Assembly: GCA_910575585.1 (NCBI GenBank)
Contig: CAJTGF010000002.1
Location: 147,794 to 211,793, forward strand
Origin: Clostridiaceae bacterium
GTDB taxonomy: Bacteria > Bacillota > Clostridia > Lachnospirales > Lachnospiraceae
Direction of reading: 5' to 3'
DNA length: 64,000 bases
Both the position numbers and the translations under genes were made by a program. This document shows positions 16,202-24,599 of this stretch, piece after piece; position 1 is the first letter of the stretch, and every line of letters starts with the position of its first letter. The notes beneath the pieces were generated by a model, which made no database searches, was not told the origin of the DNA, and worked only from the letters and a program-made list of their open reading frames with translations.

Positions 16202-17254
16202 TCATATAATCTCTAACTCACATTTTTGTATGCCTAGCAAACCATAGGAATAGTAATGGCATTTGTTGCATCCAGAGCATTTGTTAATCTCTGACTCGCG
16301 ATGTTGTCTAATTTTCAATATCGTTTTCGGATCAGACAACAATTGACGTCCTAATGAAAACGTCAGATTCGGCGGAAATGCTTTTCTGCTCTGTAATACA
16401 AATTCCATATTACCCGCAACATTCCAAAACATATCCTGATATGTTCCAGCTAACGTTTCGGCTTCTTTTAGAATCGCTGTACGATCTTGTTTAACAGGAT
16501 AGATCATGTTTTTGTCAATATTATAAAACCCATTTGATAAGCTTATGAGATTAAACCCACATTCCTGAAAAAATTCAAATAGTCTTGTTTTATACGCCCA
16601 TTCATCGGATCCATCATTGATGCCCTCATAGAGAGAAATTCTTATATCCAGGATTCCCTCTCTTTTTAACAGCTTATCAACAATCTGCCGAATCAGTCTG
16701 GCTCCCTTTGTTTCCCTTGGATTCTCACATCTGCTAACCTCTCTGCTAAGTAATAATGATAACCCGTATCCATGAGCAGCGTGAAGCTGGATTACCTGGA
16801 ATCCGTCTTGAAAAGCTTGAGAAATACTTTCCGAAAACAGAGTACTTACCTGATCAAATTGATCAAAACTATCATAAAATTGTCTAAAATATACTAATTG
16901 CCCTAATACATCTCCAGTAACAAATTCTTTCTGCATCTTTATTGCTTCAGGCTTCCATGCCAGCTGAATACCTGCATAAGAACCATTTTTCTTTATTTCA
17001 GATGCCAACGCGCTCCAACACACAGATTTATTTTGAGAAAATACTGCTGTATTTATATTACTTGACCAATTAGTCAAAAGCGAAACATTTCCAATATAGC
17101 AGATACCAATATCCAATCCTGACCGCTCAATAAAAAAATCCTTAAATTCTTTTGATAAAATACCATTAACGCAATACCCTGGGTTAATAGGAGAAAAAAA
17201 AACATTCGTTGGTATATCTAACGAATTAATCTTTATTGAATGAATATTTTCCAT
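16202..17254 (-). CDS. Old-yellow-enzyme-like flavin oxidoreductase, divergent
   Basis: 350 residues from ATG 17254 (AGAGGA upstream). The TIM-barrel signature of the NADH:flavin oxidoreductase family is present: FQDGFQVIQLHAAHGYGLSL, where HAAH holds the substrate-binding His pair, and SLGRQLLSDP near the phosphate-binding end. It lacks the usual NRRTDEYGG stretch after this motif, so it is a distant member. Near the C-terminus CSGCNKCHYYSYG and a later Cys form C-x2-C-x2-C-x12-C, possibly an iron-sulfur site as in dienoyl-CoA-reductase-type relatives. It overlaps the end of the dCTP deaminase-like gene by 29 bases. In this operon it may reduce a nucleobase or nucleotide; that is inference. 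Confidence 0.7.
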   Translation of the reverse strand: MENIHSIKINSLDIPTNVFFSPINPGYCVNGILSKEFKDFFIERSGLDIGICYIGNVSLLTNWSSNINTAVFSQNKSVCWSALASEIKKNGSYAGIQLAWKPEAIKMQKEFVTGDVLGQLVYFRQFYDSFDQFDQVSTLFSESISQAFQDGFQVIQLHAAHGYGLSLLLSREVSRCENPRETKGARLIRQIVDKLLKREGILDIRISLYEGINDGSDEWAYKTRLFEFFQECGFNLISLSNGFYNIDKNMIYPVKQDRTAILKEAETLAGTYQDMFWNVAGNMEFVLQSRKAFPPNLTFSLGRQLLSDPKTILKIRQHRESEINKCSGCNKCHYYSYGLLGIQKCELEII

Positions 17255-18041
17255 TAATTTTCCTCTTATAATTCGATACAAAAAAAACACCTATGGCGTA
17301 AATTATATTTGTTACTATACCGATAAAAACACTGGTCACAGGACTCAGCCAATCCGCTCCGGCACCAACACCCATAATTATTAAGGTAATTATAATGTAT
17401 AGGATAGTTGCTATCAAAAAACGACGCTCTGTAATCAAGACTCTCTCTATAATATTAGCGACAGGTATCCCCAAAGTATCCCTTATTTGATCTATTTCAT
17501 TATAATTTCCCAAATATTTCTTTAACTCGCCCTTATTTTTGACTATTTGATCATGGCGAATCGGCCAAATTCCGGTTTCATACCCATGTTGTCCATGGTA
17601 TATATTTTTTACCGGACTCTGCAATCTGTCAAACTCAATTTTCGCAATGGGATCACCACTGGTTATCTTTAAATAATTGTTTGATAAATTCTGCATAACA
17701 ATCCCCATTCTGCCGACAAAACCTGGATCCGCATAAGTATTTACAGGAACAATGCCGAGAGAAAACAATGACCCTTTTGACAAAACTCTTGCCAGTACAT
17801 CCTGTGGAATTTGTAACTTTTCTTTGGTTAAAATGACAATTCTCTGGTGCGGCTTAATCAAAATAATCTCTCCATCCGCAACAGAATGCCTTTCTTCACC
17901 TGAATTTAAATCATAATAGCAATTGCCTGCCCTTAATTCATAACAAGCTTGCTTTATATTCTTTTTATCAAAATCCTCACTGATCAGCTTCCCCTCTTTT
18001 ACAAACTGCTCTATCTCTAAATCATTTAATGTACCATACAT
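17226..18041 (-). CDS. dCTP deaminase/dUTPase-superfamily protein with C-terminal membrane anchor
   Basis: 271 residues. Residues 1-165 show the trimeric jelly-roll fold of dCTP deaminase/dUTPase: NIKQACYELRAGN, VLSKGSLFSLGIVPV, NTYADPGFVGRMGIVMQNLS and the C-terminal lid YHGQHGYETGIWP. The Asp of the YADPGF segment is kept, but by eye the Glu that activates water in dCTP deaminase (LEF in the E. coli enzyme) is replaced, so the site is more dUTPase-like or altered. A linker (170-200) leads to two hydrophobic helices at about 208-228 and 232-255, ending in NYKRKINGK. Membrane tethering is unusual in this family. Promoter-proximal genes encode a helical protein and a dNMP-kinase-like protein. 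Confidence 0.8.
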   Translation of the reverse strand: MYGTLNDLEIEQFVKEGKLISEDFDKKNIKQACYELRAGNCYYDLNSGEERHSVADGEIILIKPHQRIVILTKEKLQIPQDVLARVLSKGSLFSLGIVPVNTYADPGFVGRMGIVMQNLSNNYLKITSGDPIAKIEFDRLQSPVKNIYHGQHGYETGIWPIRHDQIVKNKGELKKYLGNYNEIDQIRDTLGIPVANIIERVLITERRFLIATILYIIITLIIMGVGAGADWLSPVTSVFIGIVTNIIYAIGVFFVSNYKRKINGKYSFNKD

Positions 18042-18073
18042 AACCTTTTCTCCCTAGTAAATATCAAAATACT

Positions 18074-18634
18074 CTATCTGCCATAAATATTTATGTTATC
18101 TAATGTGAATAAATTATACAAAAATCGACAAAAACATTCTCCAATCTTTTCAATCGGTTCATTATTCCAGAAAATATAATCATACTCAAATGATTCCACC
18201 TCATCATCCGAGACATTTCCGAGATGAGTCTTGTCCAATCCATCGCGGTCAGACATGATCAATAAAGAATAATTCTTTATTTGGATGCAGCTTCTAAATG
18301 CTTCAATTTGGTCCTTTTCCCTAATCTGTACAAACAAAATATCTATATCTTCATTTAAAAAAGTTTTATACTCTTTTACAAGATATGTTGTTGGTAAATC
18401 ATTATAGTCTATTAACAAGCGTTTTAGATCAGATAAAAACTTTCGAGACTTTTTATCCTTTTCACCATTCCAGCCACACCTTTGGGCGATCTCCTTAACA
18501 GGGGTGATTGCTGATATCATTCTCGTTGAATAATAATCATGCGCCGCGTTACATAATGTATCTTTTCCCACCCCGCCTTTACCATTAATAATAATTACAA
18601 TCTTTTCTGAAAGCTCATATTTATTTCCTGTCAT
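18074..18634 (-). CDS. P-loop nucleotide kinase, deoxynucleoside-monophosphate-kinase-like
   Basis: 186 residues. Walker A is IIINGKGGVGKDTLC; the pattern continues ITPVKEIAQRCGWNGEKDKK and SRKFLSDLKRLLIDYNDLP, then ILFVQIREKDQIEAF. I recognise this layout from phage and bacterial dNMP-kinase-like proteins. The late NVSDDEVESFEYDYIFWNNE segment fits the C-terminal part of that family. Its likely reaction is phosphoryl transfer from ATP to a (deoxy)nucleoside monophosphate; the base is unknown. It starts six bases after the preceding gene on the transcript and is followed by the dCTP deaminase-like gene after 32 bases. Confidence 0.8.
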   Translation of the reverse strand: MTGNKYELSEKIVIIINGKGGVGKDTLCNAAHDYYSTRMISAITPVKEIAQRCGWNGEKDKKSRKFLSDLKRLLIDYNDLPTTYLVKEYKTFLNEDIDILFVQIREKDQIEAFRSCIQIKNYSLLIMSDRDGLDKTHLGNVSDDEVESFEYDYIFWNNEPIEKIGECFCRFLYNLFTLDNINIYGR

Positions 18635-18639
18635 TCACA

Positions 18640-18951
18640 TCACCTCAAAATAAGCTTTCTAAAATTAAAATACATACTTAATACCTCTTTAGTATATACA
18701 CCATATTCTTCGTGCATATATTCGGAAACTTTTATAAATCGTTCCGCAGAATAATAGTCCATATCTTCATGTAAATATAAAAATAGCATCGCATTTAAAA
18801 GCTTCTCGTCAGAATAATTATCTTTTTCAAAAAAATCTTTTAAACATTCCCTGCTTCTGTCAAACGTATCTTTATATTTCTTATAGCAATCTTGCAAATT
18901 ATTATAATTCCCCATTTTAAGATACTCAAGCATTTCTATCGTTGCAGTCAT
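18640..18951 (-). CDS. Small helical protein of unknown function, first gene of the nucleotide operon
   Basis: 103 residues, predicted almost entirely alpha-helical and rich in Tyr, Lys and Glu (NLQDCYKKYKDTFDRSREC, LHEDMDYYSAERFIKVSEYM). I do not recognise a family. GAGAGGG precedes ATG 18951, and a consensus promoter sits 34 bases further upstream, so this is the promoter-proximal gene. A role as regulator, adaptor or immunity factor of the downstream enzymes is possible, but nothing in the sequence decides it. Confidence 0.7.
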   Translation of the reverse strand: MTATIEMLEYLKMGNYNNLQDCYKKYKDTFDRSRECLKDFFEKDNYSDEKLLNAMLFLYLHEDMDYYSAERFIKVSEYMHEEYGVYTKEVLSMYFNFRKLILR

Positions 18952-18984
18952 TGTGAACCCTCTCTTCTATTGTTTACCGCAATT

Positions 18985-19013
18985 ATTGTAACACACTATA
19001 TTTAATTTTACAA
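18985..19013 (-). promoter_or_regulatory. Promoter of the five-gene nucleotide operon
   Basis: Minus strand: -35 TTGTAA (19008-19013), 17-base spacer, -10 TACAAT (18985-18990). It lies in the short gap between the LRR gene stop and the first operon gene. Confidence 0.75.
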
Positions 19014-19021
19014 CTCATCAC

Positions 19022-20806
19022 TCACTCATAGATCTTTTCAAAAATCTCCGTGTTCACCATCACATCCCCCGGAAATTCCACCCCTGCCGCTGCCTCCCGG
19101 TCCACAGAGACCGCTTCCAGTTTCCTGCACGCCAAAAGAGGCGACAAATCCCGAATGTCATTGTCCATAAGACTGCAGGCCCTTAGATCACCCAACTCCT
19201 CCACAAAGGAGATATCCGTCAGCCCGCACGCATCCAGATACAGCCTTTTCAGCCCCCCAAACCTGGATACAAAGCCGAAATCCCCGTCCTCCTCTGTCTC
19301 AAGATCCTTTATCACGCAATTTATAATCCCCAGTTCCTCCAGTCCGGCATTTCCCTCCAAAGCCTCCGTATCTATCAGGATCTGGGAATCACTGCCTGTC
19401 CCCTGGTCTAAGCGGAACGCTTTCAGGCTGGGAAGGCTTAAAAGCGTTTCCACCCCCACAAACTGGCCGCCCCAGAAATTATCCATGGAAAGCCGCTGCA
19501 GCTGCCCAAGACCAGCCAGCGGCGACACATCCACAGGAGTCTCATACTCCTTGATCGCCATGTGCAGATCCAGGCTTTTCAGCCCCTCAAATCCCCCCAG
19601 GATCTCCAGGCACTGGGGCTCCTTTACCGCGACCCGCAAATTCTCAACCCCCTTAAGCCTTGAAAGTTCCTGGGGCATGATATAACACTGATCCAGAAAA
19701 TCCACCTTTTTCAGATTGGGCAGGGCATCCAGCGCAGACAGATCCGCGTCCTCACCGGTGTAGATGGAAAGCTCTTCCAGCTGGCCAAGCCCCTCCAAAA
19801 ATCCCCACTGCTCTGCCGTCATCTTGTCAATATACAGACTTTTTAACTGCTTTAACTCTTTTAAGCTTTCCAGCCCCTTATAGCTCTCCCCGCATCGAAG
19901 CTTTAAGCTTTTCAGTTTGCCGCACTGGCTGATGCCGGTAATATCCGTCTCTCTGGAAGACAGATTGGTGTCCACATCCAGTTCCTCCAGATTTATAAAC
20001 TGACCGATATCCTGCAGGTTATTTCCCATGATGCCGATGCGCAGAATCTTCACATACTTAGGATCCACCACGCCGGCAACCGTGTCCAGCCTGTCGTCCG
20101 TATTAACGCAGGAGATCCGGCTGTCCGGGTGAAACGTCACCAGGGAAAGCCACACCGCGTCCGTGTTGTCAATCCTGGTAAGCCCTTTAAACATGGTGTA
20201 ATCCGATGGCCAGCTGACCATTTTCGTCCGGTAGGTCCACTTCTTCACCGTGTCCTGAAACGCTTCCTCACTTTCACAGTCCTCATAATCCGTAAAACTG
20301 TAGGAGATCACATTAAAAGTCTCTCCTCCCTCCCGCTCATAGGCGCACCGGATGTATTTGATCGAGTCAAATTCTTCCTGCGTAATGTCCTCATACTCTT
20401 TTCCGAAAATATCCTTGCAGAAGATCCGAAGGAGCATCCCGTTTTCGTCCACCGGAGCGTCCGCGTCCGACTTGGAAAACACGGACTTTCTGGCCGCGAT
20501 GTTAAATGCCAGGATAATGGCCGCGATCACCGACGCAATGACCAAAAATATAATAAGCGTCCTTTTGGTGCTGTTGACCGCTTCCATCATCTCCTCGCCG
20601 CCGCTGTAATCCACCTGGACATTGATAATGGTCCCCTTGGCCTCGTCAATCAGATATTTCTGACCGCAGTAAGGGCATACTGCGTGGGTTTTATCCGTCA
20701 GCTCCAGAAATCCGCCGCAGTTTTTACACTGCAGCTCCAAAAGCTCCGCCTTCTCGTTGTCATTGGATGTGCGGATCACGTACCCTTCCTTTCTAAGATC
20801 CCTCAT
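19022..20806 (-). CDS. Zinc-ribbon membrane protein with extracytoplasmic leucine-rich repeats
   Basis: 594 residues from ATG 20806 (GGGGG 9 bases upstream). An N-terminal zinc ribbon (LQCKNCGGFLEL ... AVCPYCGQKYL) is followed by one membrane helix at about residues 82-102 (TLIIFLVIASVIAAIILAFN). The rest should lie outside the cytoplasm: a domain ending in CAYEREGGETFNVISYSFTD, then about ten leucine-rich repeats (for example LKSLKLRCGESYKGLESL, LEELSIYTGEDADLSALDAL). LRRs usually bind protein; the partner is unknown. The next gene upstream encodes a shorter paralog with the same domain order, so the pair arose by duplication. Confidence 0.75.
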   Translation of the reverse strand: MRDLRKEGYVIRTSNDNEKAELLELQCKNCGGFLELTDKTHAVCPYCGQKYLIDEAKGTIINVQVDYSGGEEMMEAVNSTKRTLIIFLVIASVIAAIILAFNIAARKSVFSKSDADAPVDENGMLLRIFCKDIFGKEYEDITQEEFDSIKYIRCAYEREGGETFNVISYSFTDYEDCESEEAFQDTVKKWTYRTKMVSWPSDYTMFKGLTRIDNTDAVWLSLVTFHPDSRISCVNTDDRLDTVAGVVDPKYVKILRIGIMGNNLQDIGQFINLEELDVDTNLSSRETDITGISQCGKLKSLKLRCGESYKGLESLKELKQLKSLYIDKMTAEQWGFLEGLGQLEELSIYTGEDADLSALDALPNLKKVDFLDQCYIMPQELSRLKGVENLRVAVKEPQCLEILGGFEGLKSLDLHMAIKEYETPVDVSPLAGLGQLQRLSMDNFWGGQFVGVETLLSLPSLKAFRLDQGTGSDSQILIDTEALEGNAGLEELGIINCVIKDLETEEDGDFGFVSRFGGLKRLYLDACGLTDISFVEELGDLRACSLMDNDIRDLSPLLACRKLEAVSVDREAAAGVEFPGDVMVNTEIFEKIYE

Positions 20807-20869
20807 CGTTCCTGTCCCCCTTTGTCCCAATTTCTCTTTTGGCTTTCTTCCTCCCGGCCATCCGTTATG

Positions 20870-21850
20870 CTAATCTCGGCTTAAAACAATCTTCCCGTCA
20901 TAAAGCTCCCGCCACTTCTCCCACTGTTCCTCCGTAATATACCATGCCGTTTTCCCTTCTATATGAAAATACTCCAAAGAGGGCAGAGAAAGGATCCCTT
21001 CCACGATAACCGCCGCGTCCTCCTCGTCCATTTCCACCTGATACAGGATCAGACGCTCCAGGTCGTCAAACCCCTCAAACATCTCCCCGTTTTTCAAAAC
21101 AGCCTTGTGGAGCAAACATGTATGGACACCTTTTAAATCTTCCATAAACGAAAAATCCTTAAGCTCCCCTGCCTCCATGATGGCCACCTCCTCCAAAGTG
21201 TCCGGATTCACCCGTGTAAAGAACTGGGGGGTACCGTATTTGGACAGTCCGTCCAGGCAATAAATGCTTCTTAACTGATTTTCCTCCGGAAGAACGTAAT
21301 TTTCCCACACATCCGTGTACAATTCCAGTTTCGTAAGACCTGTGAAATACTGGATATTGGTGGGAGAAAAATCATCTCTGGGCGCGTCTACGGAAATGGT
21401 CCGAAGAGTCTGCCCAAACGCGTCTTCATCCCTGTAGTCGTAGTAGTCCTCAAAGCTGTAGGTAAACATGTACTCCTTGTCTTTTTCGATTTTCAGATAT
21501 TTTATTTTCCTCAAATCCTCTTCCTGTATCTCCGCAACCGGCTTTTCATAAACCTCCATGAGAAAGTCCCGAAATGCCACGCAAAACCGGCTGGCCGACT
21601 GCACCAGGCGCCCTGTGTAGTACTGATACCCGGCAACCGCCGCCCCTGTCACCGCAATGGCCGCCAGGGAACAGATCAGGATCATCTTTCCTGCCGACAG
21701 TCGGACCGATATCTTGTGGGCGCGGTCCGCCGAAATATAGTAACTCCGCCCGCAGGAAGTACACACGCAGGTGTAGGCGTCTTTTTCTGCCAGCTGCCCC
21801 CCGCAGGAAGCGCAAATGGTCTGCCTCCCCTTTATTTTCTTCTGTTTCAT
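20870..21850 (-). CDS. Paralogous zinc-ribbon membrane protein with degenerate LRR-like region
   Basis: 326 residues from ATG 21850 (GGGGAG 8 bases upstream). The order mirrors the neighbour: zinc ribbon (TICASCGGQLAEKDAY, VCTSCGRSYY), one membrane helix at about 53-75 (MILICSLAAIAVTGAAVAGY), a domain with RKIKYLKIEKDKEYMFTYSF and DYYDYRDEDAFGQTL that parallels the same part of the paralog, then weak LRR-like segments (LTKLELYTDVWENYV, LERLILYQVEMDEEDAAV). The function is unknown. It lies 63 bases upstream of the paralog on the same strand and just downstream of the pseudouridine synthase gene. Confidence 0.7.
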   Translation of the reverse strand: MKQKKIKGRQTICASCGGQLAEKDAYTCVCTSCGRSYYISADRAHKISVRLSAGKMILICSLAAIAVTGAAVAGYQYYTGRLVQSASRFCVAFRDFLMEVYEKPVAEIQEEDLRKIKYLKIEKDKEYMFTYSFEDYYDYRDEDAFGQTLRTISVDAPRDDFSPTNIQYFTGLTKLELYTDVWENYVLPEENQLRSIYCLDGLSKYGTPQFFTRVNPDTLEEVAIMEAGELKDFSFMEDLKGVHTCLLHKAVLKNGEMFEGFDDLERLILYQVEMDEEDAAVIVEGILSLPSLEYFHIEGKTAWYITEEQWEKWRELYDGKIVLSRD

Positions 21851-21868
21851 CAAACGATCTCCCCTTTT

Positions 21869-22678
21869 TCAAACATGCTCTAACATGGCCAGCTCCTCTT
21901 TTGTAAGCTCCCGGTACTCCCCCGGCTTTAACCGCTCATCCAGTTTAAGGCTTCCCATGGAAAGCCGCTTTAAAAATACCACCCTGCACCCTACCGCCTC
22001 AAACATCCGCTTCACCTGATGAAATTTCCCTTCCCCTATGGTCAGGAGTACCTCCTGGATCCCCCGCGGCTCCTCCTTTTCCAAAGGGGTCACGATCTCC
22101 AGCTTTGCAGGCATGAGCCCCGCGCCGTCGGACAACGTGATCCCGTTCCAAAACCGCTCCTTTACGTCTTCTGGCAAACGCCCTTCCACTTTCGCAAAAT
22201 ACGTCTTGTCCACATGGCGTTTCGGTGACAGCAGCCTGTGAGCCAGATCCCCGTCATTGGTAATAAGCAGCAGCCCCTGGGTGTCAATATCCAGCCGCCC
22301 TACCGGAAACAGATCTTTTCTCCTGGGTCCCCGGGCCCGCTGCCCCTCTTCTATCCCATCGCCCTCAAATGTCCTGGGCGGATTCTTCCTGATCACGTCC
22401 AGCACCGTCTCATGAAGGTTATCCTCCGTGGCCGACACCACTCCCTGAGGCTTGTTCAGCATGTAATACTCATTCTTCGCGTAATCGATCCTTTGCCCAT
22501 CGCAAAACACAACATCCCTGCCGGGTTCAATCCTAGTGTCGGCCTTCTTCACCGTCGCGCCGTTTACCTGTATCCGACCCTGTCTGGCCATCTCCTTCAC
22601 CTGGCTTCTTGTCCCCACTGCCATGTCCGCCAAAAACCGGTCCAGGCGCATGCTCTTATCCATCACTGCCACCGCCAT
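21869..22678 (-). CDS. RsuA/RluB-family rRNA pseudouridine synthase
   Basis: 269 residues: an S4 RNA-binding domain (MRLDRFLADMAVGTRSQVKE), then the catalytic motif FPVGRLDIDTQGLLLITNDG in which the Asp of GRLD is the nucleophile, and the C-terminal GEGKFHQVKRMFEAVGCRV. These enzymes isomerise uridine in 16S or 23S rRNA. The insertion after the linker (FEGDGIEEGQRARGPRRKD) is somewhat long. The start overlaps the rsmF stop by 16 bases, so rsmF and this gene form one operon of rRNA modification enzymes. RsuA versus RluB cannot be settled by eye. Confidence 0.93.
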   Translation of the reverse strand: MAVAVMDKSMRLDRFLADMAVGTRSQVKEMARQGRIQVNGATVKKADTRIEPGRDVVFCDGQRIDYAKNEYYMLNKPQGVVSATEDNLHETVLDVIRKNPPRTFEGDGIEEGQRARGPRRKDLFPVGRLDIDTQGLLLITNDGDLAHRLLSPKRHVDKTYFAKVEGRLPEDVKERFWNGITLSDGAGLMPAKLEIVTPLEKEEPRGIQEVLLTIGEGKFHQVKRMFEAVGCRVVFLKRLSMGSLKLDERLKPGEYRELTKEELAMLEHV

Positions 22679-24207
22679 CCGGCATAATATTTGTTTTTAA
22701 TGGTCATCCCGTTCCCCTTTCCAAATCCAAGCGCAAATCCGTCCACACACACCAGACACCACCCCTGTACCGGACCTTCCCCCTCTTCCAGGCTGATGGT
22801 CTCACCCTTCAGATACCGCACCACCCTAATGTCCTCCCTGCCAAAGGAGACACAGTTGGGATATCCTTTGTTGTCAAGCGTCATGGCAATGGCCTGGCTG
22901 GGTTCAAACCTTCCATTTTTTATGGTACCCATCCACAGCCCTGTCCGCAGAAATCGAAGCCCCGTTCCCTCCACAAACCCCTCCGGCAGATAGTAGACCA
23001 TGTCATGTTTTCTGATGATGCGGGAACCATCCCACACCATCTTTGTCTCTTTCAAAAAATCCTCCAGCTCTCCCCCAAGATCCATGCCGGGATCGTTTGC
23101 CGAACGATGGTTCTCCCTGTGCTTGCCTCTCCTGCGGCTGTATTCCAGGGTTTTCTTTGACTCTTTCAACGCCTCCGTCCGCTGTCCCATTTTTTCCCGG
23201 CCGCTGCCCTTCTTTCTTTGTTTCAAGTTTTCCCCGCAGCCGCTTTCCGGAAAGGGACCCTGGGATTTCTGGAATTTCATGTCCCCGCTCTTTGCCGTCT
23301 GTTCCACTTCCTCTTTTGCCTCCCGCTTTCGCAGCAGTGCCGCAAAATGCCCTTCTCCCCGAATTTTATGGGGAAACAATCGGATGCAGCCGGTCAGCCC
23401 GATGCCCCCGGATGCCCCCTCAAAAAGCGGGACGGACATCAGTTCCATGTCAGGAAATCCATCCAATACCCACTGAACGATCTCCTCGTCTTCCTCCCGG
23501 GAAAACGTGCAGGTTGAATACAAAAGATACCCTCCCGCTTTCAGCATCTTTACCGCCTCCTCCATAATATCCCGCTGGAGCGCGCTGTAATATTCAGGTC
23601 CCTTTTCCTCCCATTCTTTCACCATTCCTCTGTCCTTGCGAAACATTCCCTCCCCGGAGCAAGGGGCATCCACTAAAATCTTGTCAAAAAAGCCGGGAAA
23701 CGCGCCGCTTAGCCGCTGGGGCGTCTCGCTGAGCACACACATGTTGGATATGCCGAATCGTTCCAAGTTTTTCAAAAGCGCTTTTGCCCTGGAATTGCTG
23801 ATGTCATTGGCCACCAGCATCCCTCTCCCTTTAAGCTTTGCCCCCAGCTCGGTGCTCTTCCCCCCGGGAGCCGCGCACAGATCCAATACCATGTCCCCCG
23901 GCTCCACAGGCAGCAGCGATGCCGGAGTCATGGCGCTTGGCTCCTGGAGATAATACAGCCCCGCAAAATAGTAAGGATCCTTGGAAAGCCGGTCTTCCCC
24001 CTCATAAAAAAGCCCGTTGGCGATCCATGGAACGGCTTTTGTCCTCCATGGCATCTTCTCCATGCACTCCTGTCGGTCCCATTTCAGCGTGTTCACCCGC
24101 AGTCCCCGGCTTACAGGTCTTTCAAAACTCTCCAGATACTGACCGTACTCTTCGCCCAGAATCTCCTGCATCTCCTTCTTAAACCCTTCCGGAAGCCAAT
24201 CTGCCAC
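22663..24207 (-). CDS. rsmF: 16S rRNA (cytosine-C5) methyltransferase, RsmF/NOP2-Sun family
   Basis: 514 residues from GTG 24207, chosen because AGGAGGG lies right before it; the frame is open much further upstream but without a ribosome site. The SAM-binding motif is VLDLCAAPGGKSTELGAKLK, the catalytic Cys pair lies in KILVDAPCSGEGMFRKD (PC motif) and LLYSTCTFSREEDEE (TC motif). After a low-complexity spacer, a C-terminal domain (YYLPEGFVEGTGLRFLRTGL) matches the RsmF pre-PUA/PUA extension. The enzyme uses SAM to methylate a cytosine of 16S rRNA. Confidence 0.92.
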   Translation of the reverse strand: MADWLPEGFKKEMQEILGEEYGQYLESFERPVSRGLRVNTLKWDRQECMEKMPWRTKAVPWIANGLFYEGEDRLSKDPYYFAGLYYLQEPSAMTPASLLPVEPGDMVLDLCAAPGGKSTELGAKLKGRGMLVANDISNSRAKALLKNLERFGISNMCVLSETPQRLSGAFPGFFDKILVDAPCSGEGMFRKDRGMVKEWEEKGPEYYSALQRDIMEEAVKMLKAGGYLLYSTCTFSREEDEEIVQWVLDGFPDMELMSVPLFEGASGGIGLTGCIRLFPHKIRGEGHFAALLRKREAKEEVEQTAKSGDMKFQKSQGPFPESGCGENLKQRKKGSGREKMGQRTEALKESKKTLEYSRRRGKHRENHRSANDPGMDLGGELEDFLKETKMVWDGSRIIRKHDMVYYLPEGFVEGTGLRFLRTGLWMGTIKNGRFEPSQAIAMTLDNKGYPNCVSFGREDIRVVRYLKGETISLEEGEGPVQGWCLVCVDGFALGFGKGNGMTIKNKYYAGWRWQ

Positions 24208-24287
24208 TTTTCCCTCCTCATGAAACCTTTTTATGTGCTTATGTTTCGGCGCTTTTTCGCCAATGGCGCCGCGATCATCTGCCGTCC

Positions 24288-24316
24288 ATTCTATCATAAT
24301 AAAAATGTCCTGTAAA
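24288..24316 (-). promoter_or_regulatory. Promoter of the rsmF operon
   Basis: Minus strand: -35 TTTACA (24311-24316), 17-base spacer, -10 TAGAAT (24288-24293). It lies about 80 bases before GTG 24207, in support of that start. Confidence 0.55.
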
Positions 24317-24537
24317 CACTGTGACATGCCCCCAATCAGATACAACACAGCACAAAACAGCTGGATATTCAATAATTGAACTGCTTTCATCTCTCAAAAC
24401 CGTTATTGTCTTATACCCTATCATCAGAAATCGTACAGTTTTTACTCATGTAGGTTACCCGTTTCTTTTTCATTTCCGTATAATCCCGCAAAAACCGGTA
24501 ATTTATGTAAATCTAACCCCATATGTAATACATACGT

Positions 24538-24566
24538 TTGCTTTCAGCATACAATAGTGCTATAAT
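24538..24566 (+). promoter_or_regulatory. Promoter of the antitoxin gene
   Basis: Minus-35 TTGCTT (24538-24543), 17-base spacer, minus-10 TATAAT (24561-24566), followed by AGGAGAG before ATG 24600. The upstream 24,317-24,537 shows no gene. Confidence 0.65.
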
Positions 24567-24599
24567 AATCACAACTCGAATACGAAAGGAGAGATACCT

